Positions 33,640 through 45,522 of a DNA stretch of 64,000 nt are shown here, in pieces; within the stretch, counting starts at the first letter, position 1, and every line of letters begins with the position of its first letter. The stretch lies in contig CM026394.1 of assembly GCA_014843695.1 (NCBI GenBank), forward strand, positions 38,580,382-38,644,381, read 5' to 3'. The notes beneath the pieces were generated by a model. The model was not told the origin of the DNA, made no database searches, and worked only from the letters and a program-made list of their open reading frames with translations. This DNA is from Archivesica marissinica. Lineage: Eukaryota > Mollusca > Bivalvia > Venerida > Vesicomyidae. Both the position numbers and the translations under genes were made by a program.

Positions 33640-33865
33640 TATACCTCGCTTCTCACCAATGCAACCCGGGTTCGATCCTCGGACCGGGAAGTATGTGAGA
33701 TGGCACGGTGGTCGCCAGCTCGGACAGGTGGGTTTTCTCAGGGTACTCCGGTTTCCTCCCACACGAATGACCACATTTACGTTTACATCCGTGTCAACGA
33801 GAGTGATTAATATAAGTTGTTAAAACTTGTTTCGCAATCATTGTAAAATAAATAAAGTTTAAGTT
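33640..33865 (+). mobile_element. SINE-D copy
   Basis: It covers TCACCAATGCAACCCGGG, B box GGGTTCGATCCTCGG and tail GTTGTTAAAACTTGTTTCGC. The 5' edge is replaced. Confidence 0.85.
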
Positions 33866-33992
33866 TAAAATAAATATGATATAAAATTTACTACGTAGCT
33901 ACATAATATATATATATTATATAAATAAAATAATTAATTCCTGTTTCGTCACTTCTATTCGGAACGGCATTGTATGTATGTATGCTCCTTTA

Positions 33993-34186
33993 CTGTCAAA
34001 CCCCTCGCGGGGACTTAGATATGTTTTCCTGGGCAGGCGTAGCCGACCTAAGCGATTAACCAGTACTAAGCAATGTGTGTGAGGTGCCTTGCTCAATGAC
34101 ACTACATACATGGCCTGACCGAGTATCGAACCAGGAACCGTTCGATTCCAAATCCGACGCTCTACCACTGGACCACGGACGCCACG
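33993..34186 (-). mobile_element. SINE-E copy
   Basis: It is full length from CCCCTCGCGGGGAC to CCACGGACGCCAC and nearly identical to 26146-26345. Confidence 0.9.
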
Positions 34187-34433
34187 CATTTAGATACATG
34201 TATATAACCGTCAAATTGACCTCCATTTTGAACGCATTTCTTTTCGCTTTGTTTATATTGACGGTAGTCTAAATTGCAATATAATAGCGAGGCTTAGATT
34301 TATAATGTTCTTATAATGTGTTGCACATCGAGAAAAACGAACGAGCGGATGCTTATAAAAACCTGAGAATTATCTTATATTTCCATATATTTATAATAAT
34401 GTATTGAGGTTAAGGAGATTGTTGTGTACTTAC

Positions 34434-34547
34434 ATCAAGGTCTTGTCCCATGTAGTTGAACACGTTGGCTTGGAGAACGACTTCTTCTCCTCGAACAATG
34501 GAATATGGCAAGTTGAGGTTGATGAAAAATGGTCGGAAGGTTGTAAA
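34434..34547 (-). CDS. TEP exon: start of MG7
   Basis: 114 nt, phase 0 on both sides, donor CTTGAT|GTAAGT. It reads FTTFRPFFINLNLPYSIVRG then EEVVLQANVFNYMGQDLD. F-x-P-F-F-x-x-L-N-L-PYS-x-x-R-G-E is a strong family signature. Confidence 0.97.
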
Positions 34548-34681
34548 CTACAATTGCATGTCAATAAATACTATAAACGGATTCAAGCATACAATAGGTG
34601 GGTGTTAAGGGCTGTGAAGCACAACAAACATTATGTGTGATACATACTATTCGGTAGAAAGTATACAACAACAGTACGAAT

Positions 34682-34770
34682 TTACGTTTATTTATCGTCG
34701 CTACCGGTGATTTATATCAGCGCCGTCTACTGACGAGACTAGGCATTTTAGACGTTCGAGGATAGTGCAT
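34682..34770 (-). mobile_element. SINE-B tail fragment
   Basis: TTTATTTATCGTCGCTACC to GGATAGTGCATTA; the head is missing. Confidence 0.8.
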
Positions 34771-34903
34771 TAGTTTGTATTGGCAATGTAGAAAATACAA
34801 GTTGCCTTAGAGAACTAAGCGACAAGGCTATATATTATGCATCGTTGATCTGAAGGTAATGTTTCGGTCATGTAGTCTGAGACAATAGACAATAGTTACG
34901 TAC

Positions 34904-35021
34904 TTTGGTCTTTCCGTCGGTAATTCCTAGTCCGCTGTTTCTGTTCACAGAGAATGCCGTGGCATACCATGAGGTTATTGTGTCTGGCACGGTTGTTGAT
35001 AATATGGCACTGCCGCTGGCA
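34904..35021 (-). CDS. TEP exon: A2M segment
   Basis: 118 nt, phase 2 in and 0 out, acceptor GACATTGCAG, donor CCAAA|GTACGT. It reads ASGSAILSTTVPDTITSWYA then TAFSVNRNSGLGITDGKTK. VPDTITSW-x-x-x-AF...GLG is diagnostic of the A2M domain. Confidence 0.97.
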
Positions 35022-35361
35022 CTGCAATGTCAGAACAATGTGCAAAATATATAATAACAGCACCAATGATATAGAATTATTATAGATTATTGTTCTATTC
35101 ACTATAATTAGGTTGTTCTGCTTGCTTCCATGATATAACATTTAATTATCTCCCTTGATCAGAAAAAATGGGCGAATATTTAGAAAACGGCGAAATGGGG
35201 AGAATTGTACACATTTTATAATACATATTTATCATTATAATAACTGTTACTGGATATCTAAGGTCATATGTTATGCCTTTAAATCAATAGTACCAGTAAG
35301 TTTGTATTCCACTGGATAGAAACAATGGAGTAGCCTATGTTATCATTACCTATTTGCAAGC

Positions 35362-35424
35362 GTTCGCGCCCCGCTGGAGCCGTTACGATTGTGCAATTAG
35401 ACAAGAAATTTACATTCTACAGTG

Positions 35425-35465
<41 letters not shown>

Positions 35466-35563
35466 CCGTGGCGATGGATTCCGTCAGGAATGAGGTTTTG
35501 AGAGTGATTATTATAAGGTGCAAGAACTTGTTTCGAAATCGAGCTTAAATAAATTTGCATAAA
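35362..35563 (+). mobile_element. SINE-C copy with (CT)n expansion
   Basis: From CCCCGCTGGAGCCGTTACGA to AAATTTGCATAAAC. The normal CTCTCTCC inside the family has grown to about 34 bp of CT. Confidence 0.85.
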
Positions 35564-35688
35564 CATATGTCCAGTTAGGTATTATTTCACCATCAAATAA
35601 CATCATGTTATATTGCATCAAATGGTTTCATATATAAATACGAAAGAACGATGTCGCCATCTACAGAAAGACAGATGCATCATCTTAC

Positions 35689-35767
35689 CCTATTGTTACA
35701 CTAGTCCAAAGCCAAGTTTCTGGGAAGAAATCTCTCGTATGCTCCACTTGTTGTAGGTGCTGGGCGC
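35689..35767 (-). CDS. TEP exon: first constant exon after the bait region
   Basis: 79 nt, phase 1 in and 2 out, acceptor GTATCTAG, donor ATAGG|GTAAGA. It reads AQHLQQVEHTRDFFPETWLW then TSVTIG. V-R-x-x-F-P-E-T-W-L-W is the fixed motif that follows the bait region in A2M-family proteins. All three bait exons end in the phase this exon needs. Confidence 0.97.
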
Positions 35768-35769
35768 CT

Positions 35770-36930
35770 AGATACGAATACAGTTAAACATGGTGGTATT
35801 GAAGCTGAATACAGTTAAACATGTTGGCATTGAAGCTGAATACAGTTAAACATGGTGGTATTGAAGCTGAATACAGTTAAACATGGTGGTATTGAAGCTG
35901 AATACAGTTAAACATGGTGGCATTGAAGCTGAATACAGTTAAACATGGTGGCATTGAAGCTGAATACAGTTAAACATGGTGGCATTGAAGCTGAATACAG
36001 TGAAATATGTCGGCATTGAAGCTGAATACAGTTAAACATGGTGGCATTGAAGCTGAATACAGTTAAACATGGTGGCATTGAAGCTGAATACAGTTAAACA
36101 TGGTGGCATTGAAGCTGAATACAGTTAAACATGGTGGCATTGAAGGTGAATACAGTTAAACATGGTGGCATTGAAGCTGAATACAGTTAAACATGGTGGC
36201 ATTGAAGCTGAATACAGTTAAACATGGTGGCATTGAAGCTGAATACAGTTAAACATGGTGGCATTGAAGCTGAATACAGTTAAACATGGTGGCATTGAAG
36301 CTGAATACAGTGAAATGTGTCGGCATTGAAGCTGAATACAGTTAAACACGGTGGCATTGAAGCTGAATACAGTTAAACATGGTGGCATTGAAGCTGAATA
36401 CAGTTAAACATGGTGGCATTGAAGCTGAATACAGTTAAACATGGTGGCATTGAAGCTGAACACAGTTAAACATGGTGGCATTGAAGTTGAATACAGCTAA
36501 ACATGGTGGCATTGAAGCTGAATACAGTTAAACATGGTGGCATTGAAGCTGAATACAGTTAAACATGGTGGCATTGAAGCTGAATACAGTTAAACATGGT
36601 GGCATTGAAGCTGAATACAGTTAAACATGGTGGCATTGAAGCTGAATACAGTTAAACATGGTGGCATTGAAGCTGAATACAGTTAAACATGGTGGCATTG
36701 AAGCTGAATACAGTTAAACATGGTGGCATTGAAGCTGAATACAGTTAAACATGGTGGCATTGAAGCTGAATACAGTGAAACATGTCGGCATTGAAGCTGA
36801 ATACAGTTAAACATGGTGGCATTGAAGCTGAATACAGTTAAACATGGTGGCATTGAAGCTGAATACAGTTAAACATGGTGGCATTGAAGCTGAATACAGT
36901 GAAATATGTCGGCATTGAAGCTGAATACAG
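35770..36930. repeat. 31-bp minisatellite, about 37 copies, abutting a TEP splice acceptor
   Basis: The unit GAATACAGTTAAACATGGTG plus GCATTGAAGCT is very uniform and starts about 5 nt beyond the acceptor AG (plus strand 35768-35769). On the TEP sense strand each unit contains TTTAACTGTATTC, which resembles a branch site plus pyrimidine tract. Confidence 0.95.
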
Positions 36931-37204
36931 GTTAGTTCTTGTGGTATTGATATGATATTGAACTACTAAATATATGTTCGGTCTGGTTGCATTGAAACCA
37001 AACAGGTTAGTTTTTGTGGCAATGAAACTAAATCCGGTTAGTTAGCGCATAATATGATTTTACGGATGTATAGATGTACATGCATGAACATAAACATAAA
37101 TCGTCAACTGATCCCTAACCGCATGCAACCAATTGCTAATCTGAATACCATATGTACCGCCCAACCATTTAACACGAGTTTCTTACCACACAATTATGGC
37201 ATCA

Positions 37205-37460
37205 AAGTCCGATTAGCGCAGTGGTTAAAGTAGTGCGCTCGCTTCTCACCAATGCAACCCGGGTTCGATCCTCGGACCGGAAAGTATGTGATGGTACGAT
37301 GGTCGCCTGAGCGGACAGGTGGTTTTTCTCCGGGTACTCCGGTTTCCTCCCACACGAATGACCACATATACGCTTTCATCCGCGCACAGCGAGAGTAATT
37401 AATATAAGTTGTTAAAACTTGCTTCGCAATCGTTGTAAAATAAATAAAGTTTAAACTTTA
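37205..37460 (+). mobile_element. SINE-D copy
   Basis: The full head has A box TAGCGCAGTGG, a TTCTCAC anticodon loop (CTC, Glu-like) and B box GGGTTCGATCC. The tail AACTTGCTTCGCAATCG is shared with SINE-C, followed by TAAAATAAATAAAG. Confidence 0.92.
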
Positions 37461-37464
37461 AACT

Positions 37465-38030
37465 TTCAAATGGCTTCTTATAAGAGGATACTAAACAATT
37501 TCAAATTTATTTTTAATCGTGTTAAATGGTATCCATTATTATGTCTTAGAAAAGAAAGCATTCTGACAATTGAAAATGTCTTCAACTTGCACTGCCCAAA
37601 CATGCAATTTATACTAAAGTCTTGTGTCCATTTTATCAACACGTCTTATATGCGAGTACATGCCAAAACCTACATATTTCCGGACCAAAGTAGAGAGGTC
37701 ATCTAATAGGCGAGTATGAACGGTAGTCTAGCTCATACTGTCATTTTTTTATCAATTAATATAAGATGTAGAAAACAAACTTCCCAATTCCAAACGCATT
37801 CTCGTTGTGTTAAATGCCTAGTGTACGGAACTGCTACAAAGGACGTCATGTTCACGTATTTTCCGACAGACTGTTCGCATTGCTACAGTTGAACGACGAA
37901 CCGTATTCGTTATTAACTTCATAGCACGTTAATTGCCGAATCATAATATTTATTAACTCTCCGTACTACAAAGTATATCAATATGAGATATACAACGTGT
38001 ACAATATATGCATCGTATGCACACCGTGTC
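37465..38030. other. Intron, no gene seen
   Basis: AT-rich; short frames only. Nothing recognised. Confidence 0.4.
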
Positions 38031-38037
38031 ATAGACT

Positions 38038-38435
38038 GGGAACAGGCGTCGATATATTTTGCCTGGTCAGTCAAATAAATATAGTTTAACACCGAGACTA
38101 TTAATTGGGCCATATTTAGTTTCTGATCATATCAACGCCTGGGAAAAAGTGGGGGATTGTCCGTGTAATTATTGACTCGCATTAATCCTATTAATAGGCC
38201 TATTAGCACGTGACTTAATTAATGACGTACTTGAATCGAAAGCGAGGCATTCCGATTGAATTACGTTTCTATATTTAGCGATATTATCATGTAGAGAAGA
38301 GTTGTCGTTCTTCAAATCTACACCCTCATAAAAGTGGGTGTAAGTAGATGGCGCTACGATCGGAAATCCAGTTTCCTCAGGCTGTCATTTTGCCAGAAGT
38401 TAAAAAGTGAAAAATCGACAGACTGGAACCCAGGC
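38038..38435. mobile_element. TIR element related to 27498-28067, with a nested insertion
   Basis: It starts TAGACTGGGAACAGGCGTCG and ends CAGACTGGAACCCAGGCTA, as in the 27.5 kb element, but with a single 68-bp unit. About 245 bp (38138-38384) interrupts the shared part. That insert has ends GCCTGGGAAA and TTTCCTCAGGC, which look inverted. Confidence 0.7.
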
Positions 38436-39062
38436 TAACCGGGTCGCGACGATCAGATCAAACCAAAAACGGGCATGTTCTGTGATTCATAAATCAATAA
38501 AATATGAACAAAATGATGTCACATATATTGAAGTGTTGCCATCAATTCATATATCATATTATATTAAAAAAATAAAAATCTTAACGAATAAATACCAATT
38601 AGTACGTAGAAGGACTTCTTGTGGAATAAGAAAGAATGCGTGTCTGCTTTATCACTATATATGTTAAAATGAACAAGAGGAAGAAAAACAGTTAATGGAC
38701 ACGAGGCACCAATCTGCTGAAAGATCTAGAAAACTCCCTAATATAAATCTTTCTCTAAACATTAAAGAAAAAACTTCGAGTTTCGCTTCAGGATACATTA
38801 AGCTATTACATAAATGAAAAGTGTTTGATGTTGTAAGCTGAATATGCACTTTAACTTGATATAATATTATATATATGTTTCAAATTTGTATTAGTTTATG
38901 TATGTTGAAATTGAAATAAAATTGGAAAAACAAAATGAAAACTCCCTATGTAATGGTATGTAACTATGTGAAAGCGCATGCAAATGAAACTAGCTAAAAC
39001 AGTATCAATACAGTAGTGTGGCTAAGGTTGACCGGCCTTAAATTGCACCAGGACCAGCTGCA

Positions 39063-39325
39063 ATACCTAAAGTGACTCCGAGGTCGCTGACTTGTGTAGT
39101 GCACCACTGTAACCTATCATGACTGATGGGTTCGAACACCGCACAGGCCGTGTCGCATTTACATCAACATGTTGGCAGTTTCTTACTGAGGTTGGTGCAG
39201 CAAGTACTGGTTAACCGCTGGAGCCTGCTCAGGCAGGAAATGTGTTGTTAGGTAAACTGCACGCCGGTGATATAGCCCAAAATGGTGCTGATGCAGGAGT
39301 AAAACCCGAATAAACAAACATGATA
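39063..39325 (+). mobile_element. SINE-A copy
   Basis: From CTCCGAGGTCGCTGACTTG to AGTAAAACCCGAATAAAC. The A box is degraded. Confidence 0.85.
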
Positions 39326-39599
39326 TAGTACAACTATGCTGCTGATTTATTTAAAATAGAGGTTAATCTTGGAGTCGAGGATTGTCTTTGCACCAGTCAC
39401 TACTACTCTAAATGGTGTGTTGCTTATTAATATACGGTGCTCCGGCGCAATTTTTGGAAGTGTTAAATCAGTAAGTCGATGTTGTTTGGACATACACGAG
39501 TAGGCGTTGCGTCAATTGCACATCACCGCATAAATAGGATATCTGCTGATTTAAAAACGAGGATCGCGGAATTAAGGAAAGGGATTCGAATAAGTTACT

Positions 39600-40580
39600 A
39601 TGTAACTTTCCCCCCAATCCTAACTGTACTATTGCAACTATTCCTGTGTTATGTACCATTCTCCCCAATCCTAACTGTGCTATTGCAACTATTCCTATGT
39701 TATGTACCATTCCCCCAATCCTAACTGTGCTATTGCAACTATTCCTATGTTATGTACCATGCTTGCCAATCCTAACTGTGCTATTGCAACTATTCCTATG
39801 TTATGTACCATGCTTGTCAATCCTAACTGTGCTATTGCAACTATTCCTATGTTATGTACCATGCTTGCCAATCCTAACTGTGCTATTGCAACTATTCCTA
39901 TGTTATGTACCATGCTTGCCAATCCTAACTGTGCTATTGCAACTATTCCTATGTTATGTACCATGCTTGCCAATCCTAACTGTGCTATTGCAACTATTCC
40001 TATGTTATGTACCATTCTTGCCAATCCTAACTGTGCTATTGCAACTATTCCTATGTTATGTACCATTCTTGCCAATCCTAACTGTGCTATTGCAACTATT
40101 CCTATGTTATGTACCATTCTTGCCAATCCTAACTGTGCTATTGCAACTATTCCTATGTTATGTACCAGTCTTGCCAATCCTAACTGTGCTATTGCAACTA
40201 TACCTATGTTATGTACCATTCTTGCCAATCCTAACTGTGCTATTGCAACTATTCCTATGTTATGTACCAGTCTTGCCAATCCTAACTGTGCTATTGCAAC
40301 TATTCCTATGTTATGTACCATTCTTGCCAATCCTAACTGTGCTATTGCAACTATTCCTATGTTATGTACCATTCTTGCCAATCCTAACTGTGCTATTGCA
40401 ACTATTCCTATGTTATGTACCATTCTTGCCAATCCTAACTGTGCTATTGCAACTATTCCTATGTTATGTAACATTCTTGCCAATCCTAACTGTGCTATTA
40501 CAACTATTCCTATGTTATGTACCAGTCTTGCCAATCCTAACTGTACTATTGCAACTATTCCTATGTTATGTACCATTCTT
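39600..40580. repeat. 51-bp minisatellite, about 19 copies
   Basis: The unit CCAATCCTAACTGTGCTATT plus GCAACTATTCCTATGTTATG is highly uniform. The period is 17 codons, so frames of about 300 codons are open on both strands without being genes. The array lies in the intron between the last bait exon and the first constant exon. Confidence 0.96.
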
Positions 40581-41139
40581 GAATATAATATTGTTTAAAC
40601 CAACGAGGATCGGGTTCCGACATGCTACGGTCCTTCACTAAAGATATTCACACGACATGTGAACATTGCTAGCCCATGATGACGTCACATATTTATCTGC
40701 CAGTGGATGCTGACGAACATTTTATCAGGCAGTCTGTTTTGGGTCGTTATTTAAGACTAACGTATAAATCATAATGTTCTTTAATACATTGTGAAAAACT
40801 AGCTAACCTCGGACCATAAAAAATACAAAGGTGATATTAAATTGAATATCTGAAAGAGGTCAACGGAAACAGCTATTATTGTACATATGACGTCATACCG
40901 ATATACACATCACTAGTGACTTTATCGGTCGCTTTAATAATTGCAGGCATTGAGAGAAAAAATGACGGATATGTAGTCCAGTGGTAACACGCACCAACAT
41001 TACAGAACGTGCATCCATGTATATATAATTAACAAATACCATGATGTATGTAATAAATATGCAGTGAAAAGTTTTATAAAATGACTATTTACTGCGTTAT
41101 GCTTTAAACATTTGTTCTGTGTGTGTGTGTGTTTTACGT

Positions 41140-41382
41140 TTATTTATCGTCGCTACCGGTTGCCCATATGAGCGACGCCTCCTGTAGAGATTAGTAATTT
41201 AGATTTTGGAGGATAGTGCAATGATACAAACAGAGACCCATTCCAGAATATCCTCTGGTTCTTTTACGTGCACGGTGTAAAGCACCGACACGAGACCTCG
41301 GTTTAACGTCCCATCTGAAAGACTGTTAATTTTATTAGGGTCAGACGGGGGATCGAACCTGCGATCCCTGGATAATAGTCTT
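41140..41382 (-). mobile_element. SINE-B copy
   Basis: It ends at GATCCCTGGATAA, without the outer head. A separate plus-strand SINE-B head scrap (TAGTCCAGTGGTAACACG) lies near 40975. Confidence 0.85.
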
Positions 41383-41726
41383 GAAGTTGTCTGTTTTCAA
41401 GATTGTAAAGAATTTATACTAAAGTAGTATGGTAGTGCAACTCTTTCAATATAAACGAGCATCGATGAAACGCGAATGTTGCCAATATGTTAAACTTGCA
41501 ATTAATCGGTTGAAAGAGAGCACTCATATTACATAACTTATTCACAAACCAGGTTTAAAATATGTATATATGTAATTAATGGGGCCGCTTCAAAACGCGT
41601 TTCTTTTTACATGTCGTGTGTTTATTATCATAGACGATGATCTGACAGCTCGGAGTAGTTGGATAATGAATGCCTGACCTGAACTAATGCCTGGAAGTGC
41701 AGTGGGTGTCTGACCGATCTGCAGAC

Positions 41727-41907
41727 CTGGCTGGGCAGTTGGTGTCTGACCGGATACCAGATATGGAAGGGCAGTGGTCGTCTGACCTGGGTAATAATGC
41801 GATCCACTACCGCCACCTGTCCCTGTATTACAGTCTATCTGCCGCTTGTAGTGCGGATGTGCCCATATAAACCTATCGACATCCGTCAGTACATGCATTC
41901 CCGACGT
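41727..41907 (-). CDS. TEP alternative bait exon 3
   Basis: The acceptor is TACTATGTTATAG, and the exon is phase 0 in and 1 out (181 nt with donor CCAG|GTCTGC). It reads TSGMHVLTDVDRFIWAHPHY then KRQIDCNTGTGGGSGS, followed by Pro/Thr/Gln-rich repeats with GQTPTA. The first 26 residues match exons 1 and 2. The tail differs completely, as expected of a protease bait. Two other GT donors in the same phase (after 41787 and within 41690) would give shorter or longer versions. Confidence 0.88.
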
Positions 41908-41919
41908 CTATAACATAGT

Positions 41920-43425
41920 AATACAGGAATTTCTTAGGGAAATATTCTTGTTTTATTATTGACGTTAACTGTAACAGAAGAATCTCATCTTTTAATTCTA
42001 TTTAAATATCTTCTCACTTCTATCTGTAAAACACATCTTATTTTCATGGCACATTATTCTAACTTACAAATTGAAATGCTTAACACGTGCATGTGCGGTG
42101 CGGTGCGTACGTACGTATGTATGTATGTATCTATGTATCTATGTTGTATCTATGTATCTATGTATGTGCTTTGTGCGTTCTACATATCACTAATACTATT
42201 ATAATGTAAAACTATTGTATTACGTTACAATACCACAACCGGTGTTTTACGGTTAACAAAAAGAGCATGAAATTAAATGCTATGTAACTATATATTGTAT
42301 ATTTTCCATCTACATATTAATAACAAAACTAACTTATAGGCCTGTGGATTGTGTGGGAATAGTAGCATGTACATAGTTTATGTATTAATTGTTTGTGTGT
42401 TCGGTATATACACGTATCGTATGTGCATTGTACATGACTTCTAAACTCATTGTTTTATGGTTAGTAGTAAATTAAAAGTTTGCATAGCTCTCTACAATGC
42501 ACAAATAAGTATGTGTTAGGTTAGTAGTATGTATAAATTATATGTAAATTACTTATATTTCCGTTGTACTGTGTTGTAGCAATACTACCATATTTATTAT
42601 AATACTGCTACCATAATTCACAAGTGCATTGGTCAATACTTTTGGCAGTATTGGTGCGTAATAAAACCCAACTCATGGACACACACCTCTTTTCAAACAA
42701 TGTAATGTTAATCAAGATTGTTATTCCTAAAATGCATACCCATTGAAACTTTGTGCTGTATTGTTCAAGATTGGTATGTTGGGCATCAATGACATGCAGG
42801 TCAAATATTACAAAGATATATTTCAGAAACAATGGCTACATCTACATGGTGGGTAGACAAGCCTATGGATACATTGGCATGTTTGATGGACATGCAGTGC
42901 GTGCCATACCGAATTATGCATTACGCGGTCATTGTGTGACACACTGATTTCTGTCAGAAGAAAGAAATTGCAAACGAGAATTTAATACGACAAAAAATGC
43001 ATAGGGTATATTTGATAAATGCTTCCTAATGATATATTATATTTTAATGTAATTTAGGGGCATATGCTCTTATATGTTAATGTATTTAATAATCCAATTC
43101 GATTAATGTTTTAGGAAATCTATGTGAGTGAGTATTTGGTTTAACGGCGCATCAGCACAGTTCAGGCTATATCGCGCCGGGTTAAGTATATTGAATACAA
43201 TTAGGAAATCTAGCAAACAATTGGCAGCGATGTGCACTCGACGCAACACCATAGAACAACCTCGGCTGACCAATAGAATTCCGATACAATCCGGATGAAA
43301 ACACACTGGAGTCGTTAATGTGTATATATCGATTTAGAACTGTAATACATGGGCCAATCGAAGTAGCCATGACGTAGCTATAATAGCATACATTATCTTA
43401 ACCAGACACTATAATTTTTATTGAA
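41920..43425. other. Between bait exons 3 and 2: no gene seen
   Basis: It holds a (TATG)n-like run at 42111-42165 and a SINE-A-like scrap near 43130-43190 (GGCGCATCAGCACAG). The rest is AT-rich. No further bait exon was found. Confidence 0.5.
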
Positions 43426-43429
43426 TACG

Positions 43430-43575
43430 TTGATGACGGTGCGGATGAAGAAGATGAAGAAAGCGACGAGGACGTTTATGACGATGCAGATGAAGAATAT
43501 GAAGAAACCGAAGTGGACGTTGATGACGATGTGGATGAAGAAGATTAAGAAACCGATGAGGACGTTAAAGATGAT
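43430..43575 (+). repeat. Short repeat encoding acidic residues
   Basis: Two to three units of about 48 bp containing GATGAAGAAGATGAAGAAA read on the plus strand as Asp/Glu runs (DEEDEESDEDV) before an in-frame stop. There is no start or splice context, so it is probably a minisatellite. Confidence 0.6.
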
Positions 43576-43834
43576 AAGAATGCTGGTAAGTTAAACTGAT
43601 CAACTGACAATACTGACATACTATTAACATATTAGACAAATTAGGTATATTCGCATTGTTGATGCTTATATAATTCGTATGTCATTTACAATGTAGCCAA
43701 CTAACTAATACCCTGCATGAATCATCGGATTCATTTTATCGCTCACCATGAGTACAGTCAACGTATATTAAAGTAGGGAAAATATATTTTTAAAAATAGC
43801 TCAGTTATATGTGCGAACATATCCCACAGCAAAC

Positions 43835-44045
43835 CTGGACTTGCTGTTGTGTACATTAACGGTGTAGTTCCTAGCATTGTTGGGTACGTCATTGTAGTAG
43901 TCGACGGCATGCCTGGCATTGTGGTAGTAAAGACATGACCATTCATACTGCTACCAGTTGCTGGGATACAGTCAACCTGTCGCTTGTAGTAAGGATGGGC
44001 CCAACTAAAGTTGTCAACGTCCGTCAGCACTTGCATGCCCGTCGT
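43835..44045 (-). CDS. TEP alternative bait exon 2
   Basis: The acceptor is AATATGTTATAG and the donor AGTCCAG|GTTTGC; 211 nt, phase 0 in and 1 out. It reads TTGMQVLTDVDNFSWAHPYY then KRQVDCIPATGSSMNG, then a Thr/Met/Pro-rich tail of about 35 residues. The G-x-x-VLTD start corresponds to the A-G-L-x-V-L-T-D strand just before the bait in CD109 and TEPs. It is one of three interchangeable cassettes. Confidence 0.92.
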
Positions 44046-44274
44046 CTATAACATATTAATTGTATTAATTATGCACAGGAACAAAATACTATCGACCGAA
44101 GACCTATATACTTATACCTTATAGCAGTGGTGTACATGTACCCTGACCTATCACAGTGGTTAATCATGACTAGTCAAAATAAACCATGAAATATATCGCT
44201 ACTATATCTTTGGACCAATGAAAATTTACTAGTCACTAATACTAATTAGGAAAGCATAGCAGGTCTAGCATGCT

Positions 44275-44550
44275 ACCTTAGCTGACCATGCGATTAGAGC
44301 TCAAGAAATGCCTAACTTCCAAGGGAAATGTGTCCTGACCATGTCATTAGAGCCCAAGGAATGCCTAACTTCCAAGGGAAATGTTTCCTGACCATGCCAT
44401 TAGAGTCCAAGGAATGCCTAATTTCCAAGAGAAATGTTTCCTGACCATGCGATTAGAGCTCAACGAATGCCTAACTTCCAAGGGAAATGTATCCTGACCA
44501 TGCGATTAGAGACCAAGGAATGCCTAACTTCCAATGGAAATGTTTCATGG
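44275..44550. repeat. About 53-bp minisatellite, five copies
   Basis: The unit includes CTGACCATGCGATTAGAG and GAATGCCTAACTTCCAAGG, with moderate divergence. Confidence 0.88.
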
Positions 44551-44923
44551 GGATAATGAACTTGAGCAATGATGTATTCAGCAAATATCGGCATCATGGG
44601 TAGTAATGAAGTTTTATTTATAAACAATTAACCATGATCACAACTGTCGAAAATAAGGATAAATCATGGATAAAAAGTTAAAAACAGATAATGCTGAACA
44701 TCGAAATGTGCTGCATTGAAACATTCTCGCTGTCCATGTTGGTTACTACGTAATGTTACTACACACTGTGTGTTGGTCTATTTTATTTATAAGATATGAA
44801 AACATTTTGCCTCTATTTAAAGGAGGGTATTATTGTTTATCAAATGTCAATCAGGTATTTTTATCAGCGAAAACGTGTGTCTGTTATATATCAATTATGT
44901 CTTTTATACTTTTTATGTCAATG

Positions 44924-45020
44924 TCCATGGGCAAGCATGTGCTGACCGACGAATACAGCTTTCAGATGGACCATCCTTCCACGGTGTATTCCAGGAACGA
45001 GAGGGCATGTTATCCTTACC
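44924..45020 (+). pseudogene. Inverted, dead copy of a TEP bait exon
   Basis: On the plus strand, opposite to the gene, the sequence reads SMGKHVLTDEYSFQMDHPS then TVYSRNERACYPY. It aligns with the bait exons from base to base at GGC-A-G-CA--GTGCTGAC-GAC and CATCCT. The expected acceptor context TATGTTATAG has become TATGTCAATG, so the splice AG is lost. The frame stays open to a stop at 45061. An inverted exon cannot enter the TEP mRNA. Confidence 0.65.
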
Positions 45021-45522
45021 TGTGTGATGTACAAACTAACCAATATGCTAGTCTAGTCTAGACAGACTTACATTGTTAGTTTAAACAATATGTATTTCTT
45101 TAAATAAACATAGTCAAGTATAAGTAATATGTACATACATGTAGGATTGAGGAGAAAGCAACCTGCTAGTATGGCTACCTCTTTCTTACTTGTTGATAGC
45201 AAACCAATGTCGCTGCTCCGTGTTCTGTTTCGTGTGACCATGCGCGTCGGTGTCAGCATTGGTAATACTATTGAGCTTAGCATGTAGTTACACCTACCTT
45301 ACGACAAACATCTGTTCTTCACATGAGAAACATGGGCCTTGCCCTTAACGGTGCCACAATAGATTGATTATCAAAGGGGAGATACACTGGGCGGTACACA
45401 ACTGCAAAGTCTAGCACTCAATCAAGATATATGTGTAAGAACAAAGTTTAAAATATTTACCCAACTCATGTTGGTTGATTTGGAGAGGTTTTATTTGTTT
45501 CGACCATGCCTTCAGAGATTCT

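Noticed and set aside
37205..37280. Functional tRNA-Glu gene
   Set aside because: The anticodon stem is mispaired and the sequence continues as SINE-D.
39646..40641. 331-codon hydrophobic repeat protein
   Set aside because: A 51-bp minisatellite; the opposite strand is just as open, there is no splice or start context, and it lies inside a TEP intron.
43430..43575. Acidic protein exon
   Set aside because: Short imperfect repeat with an in-frame stop and no acceptor or donor.
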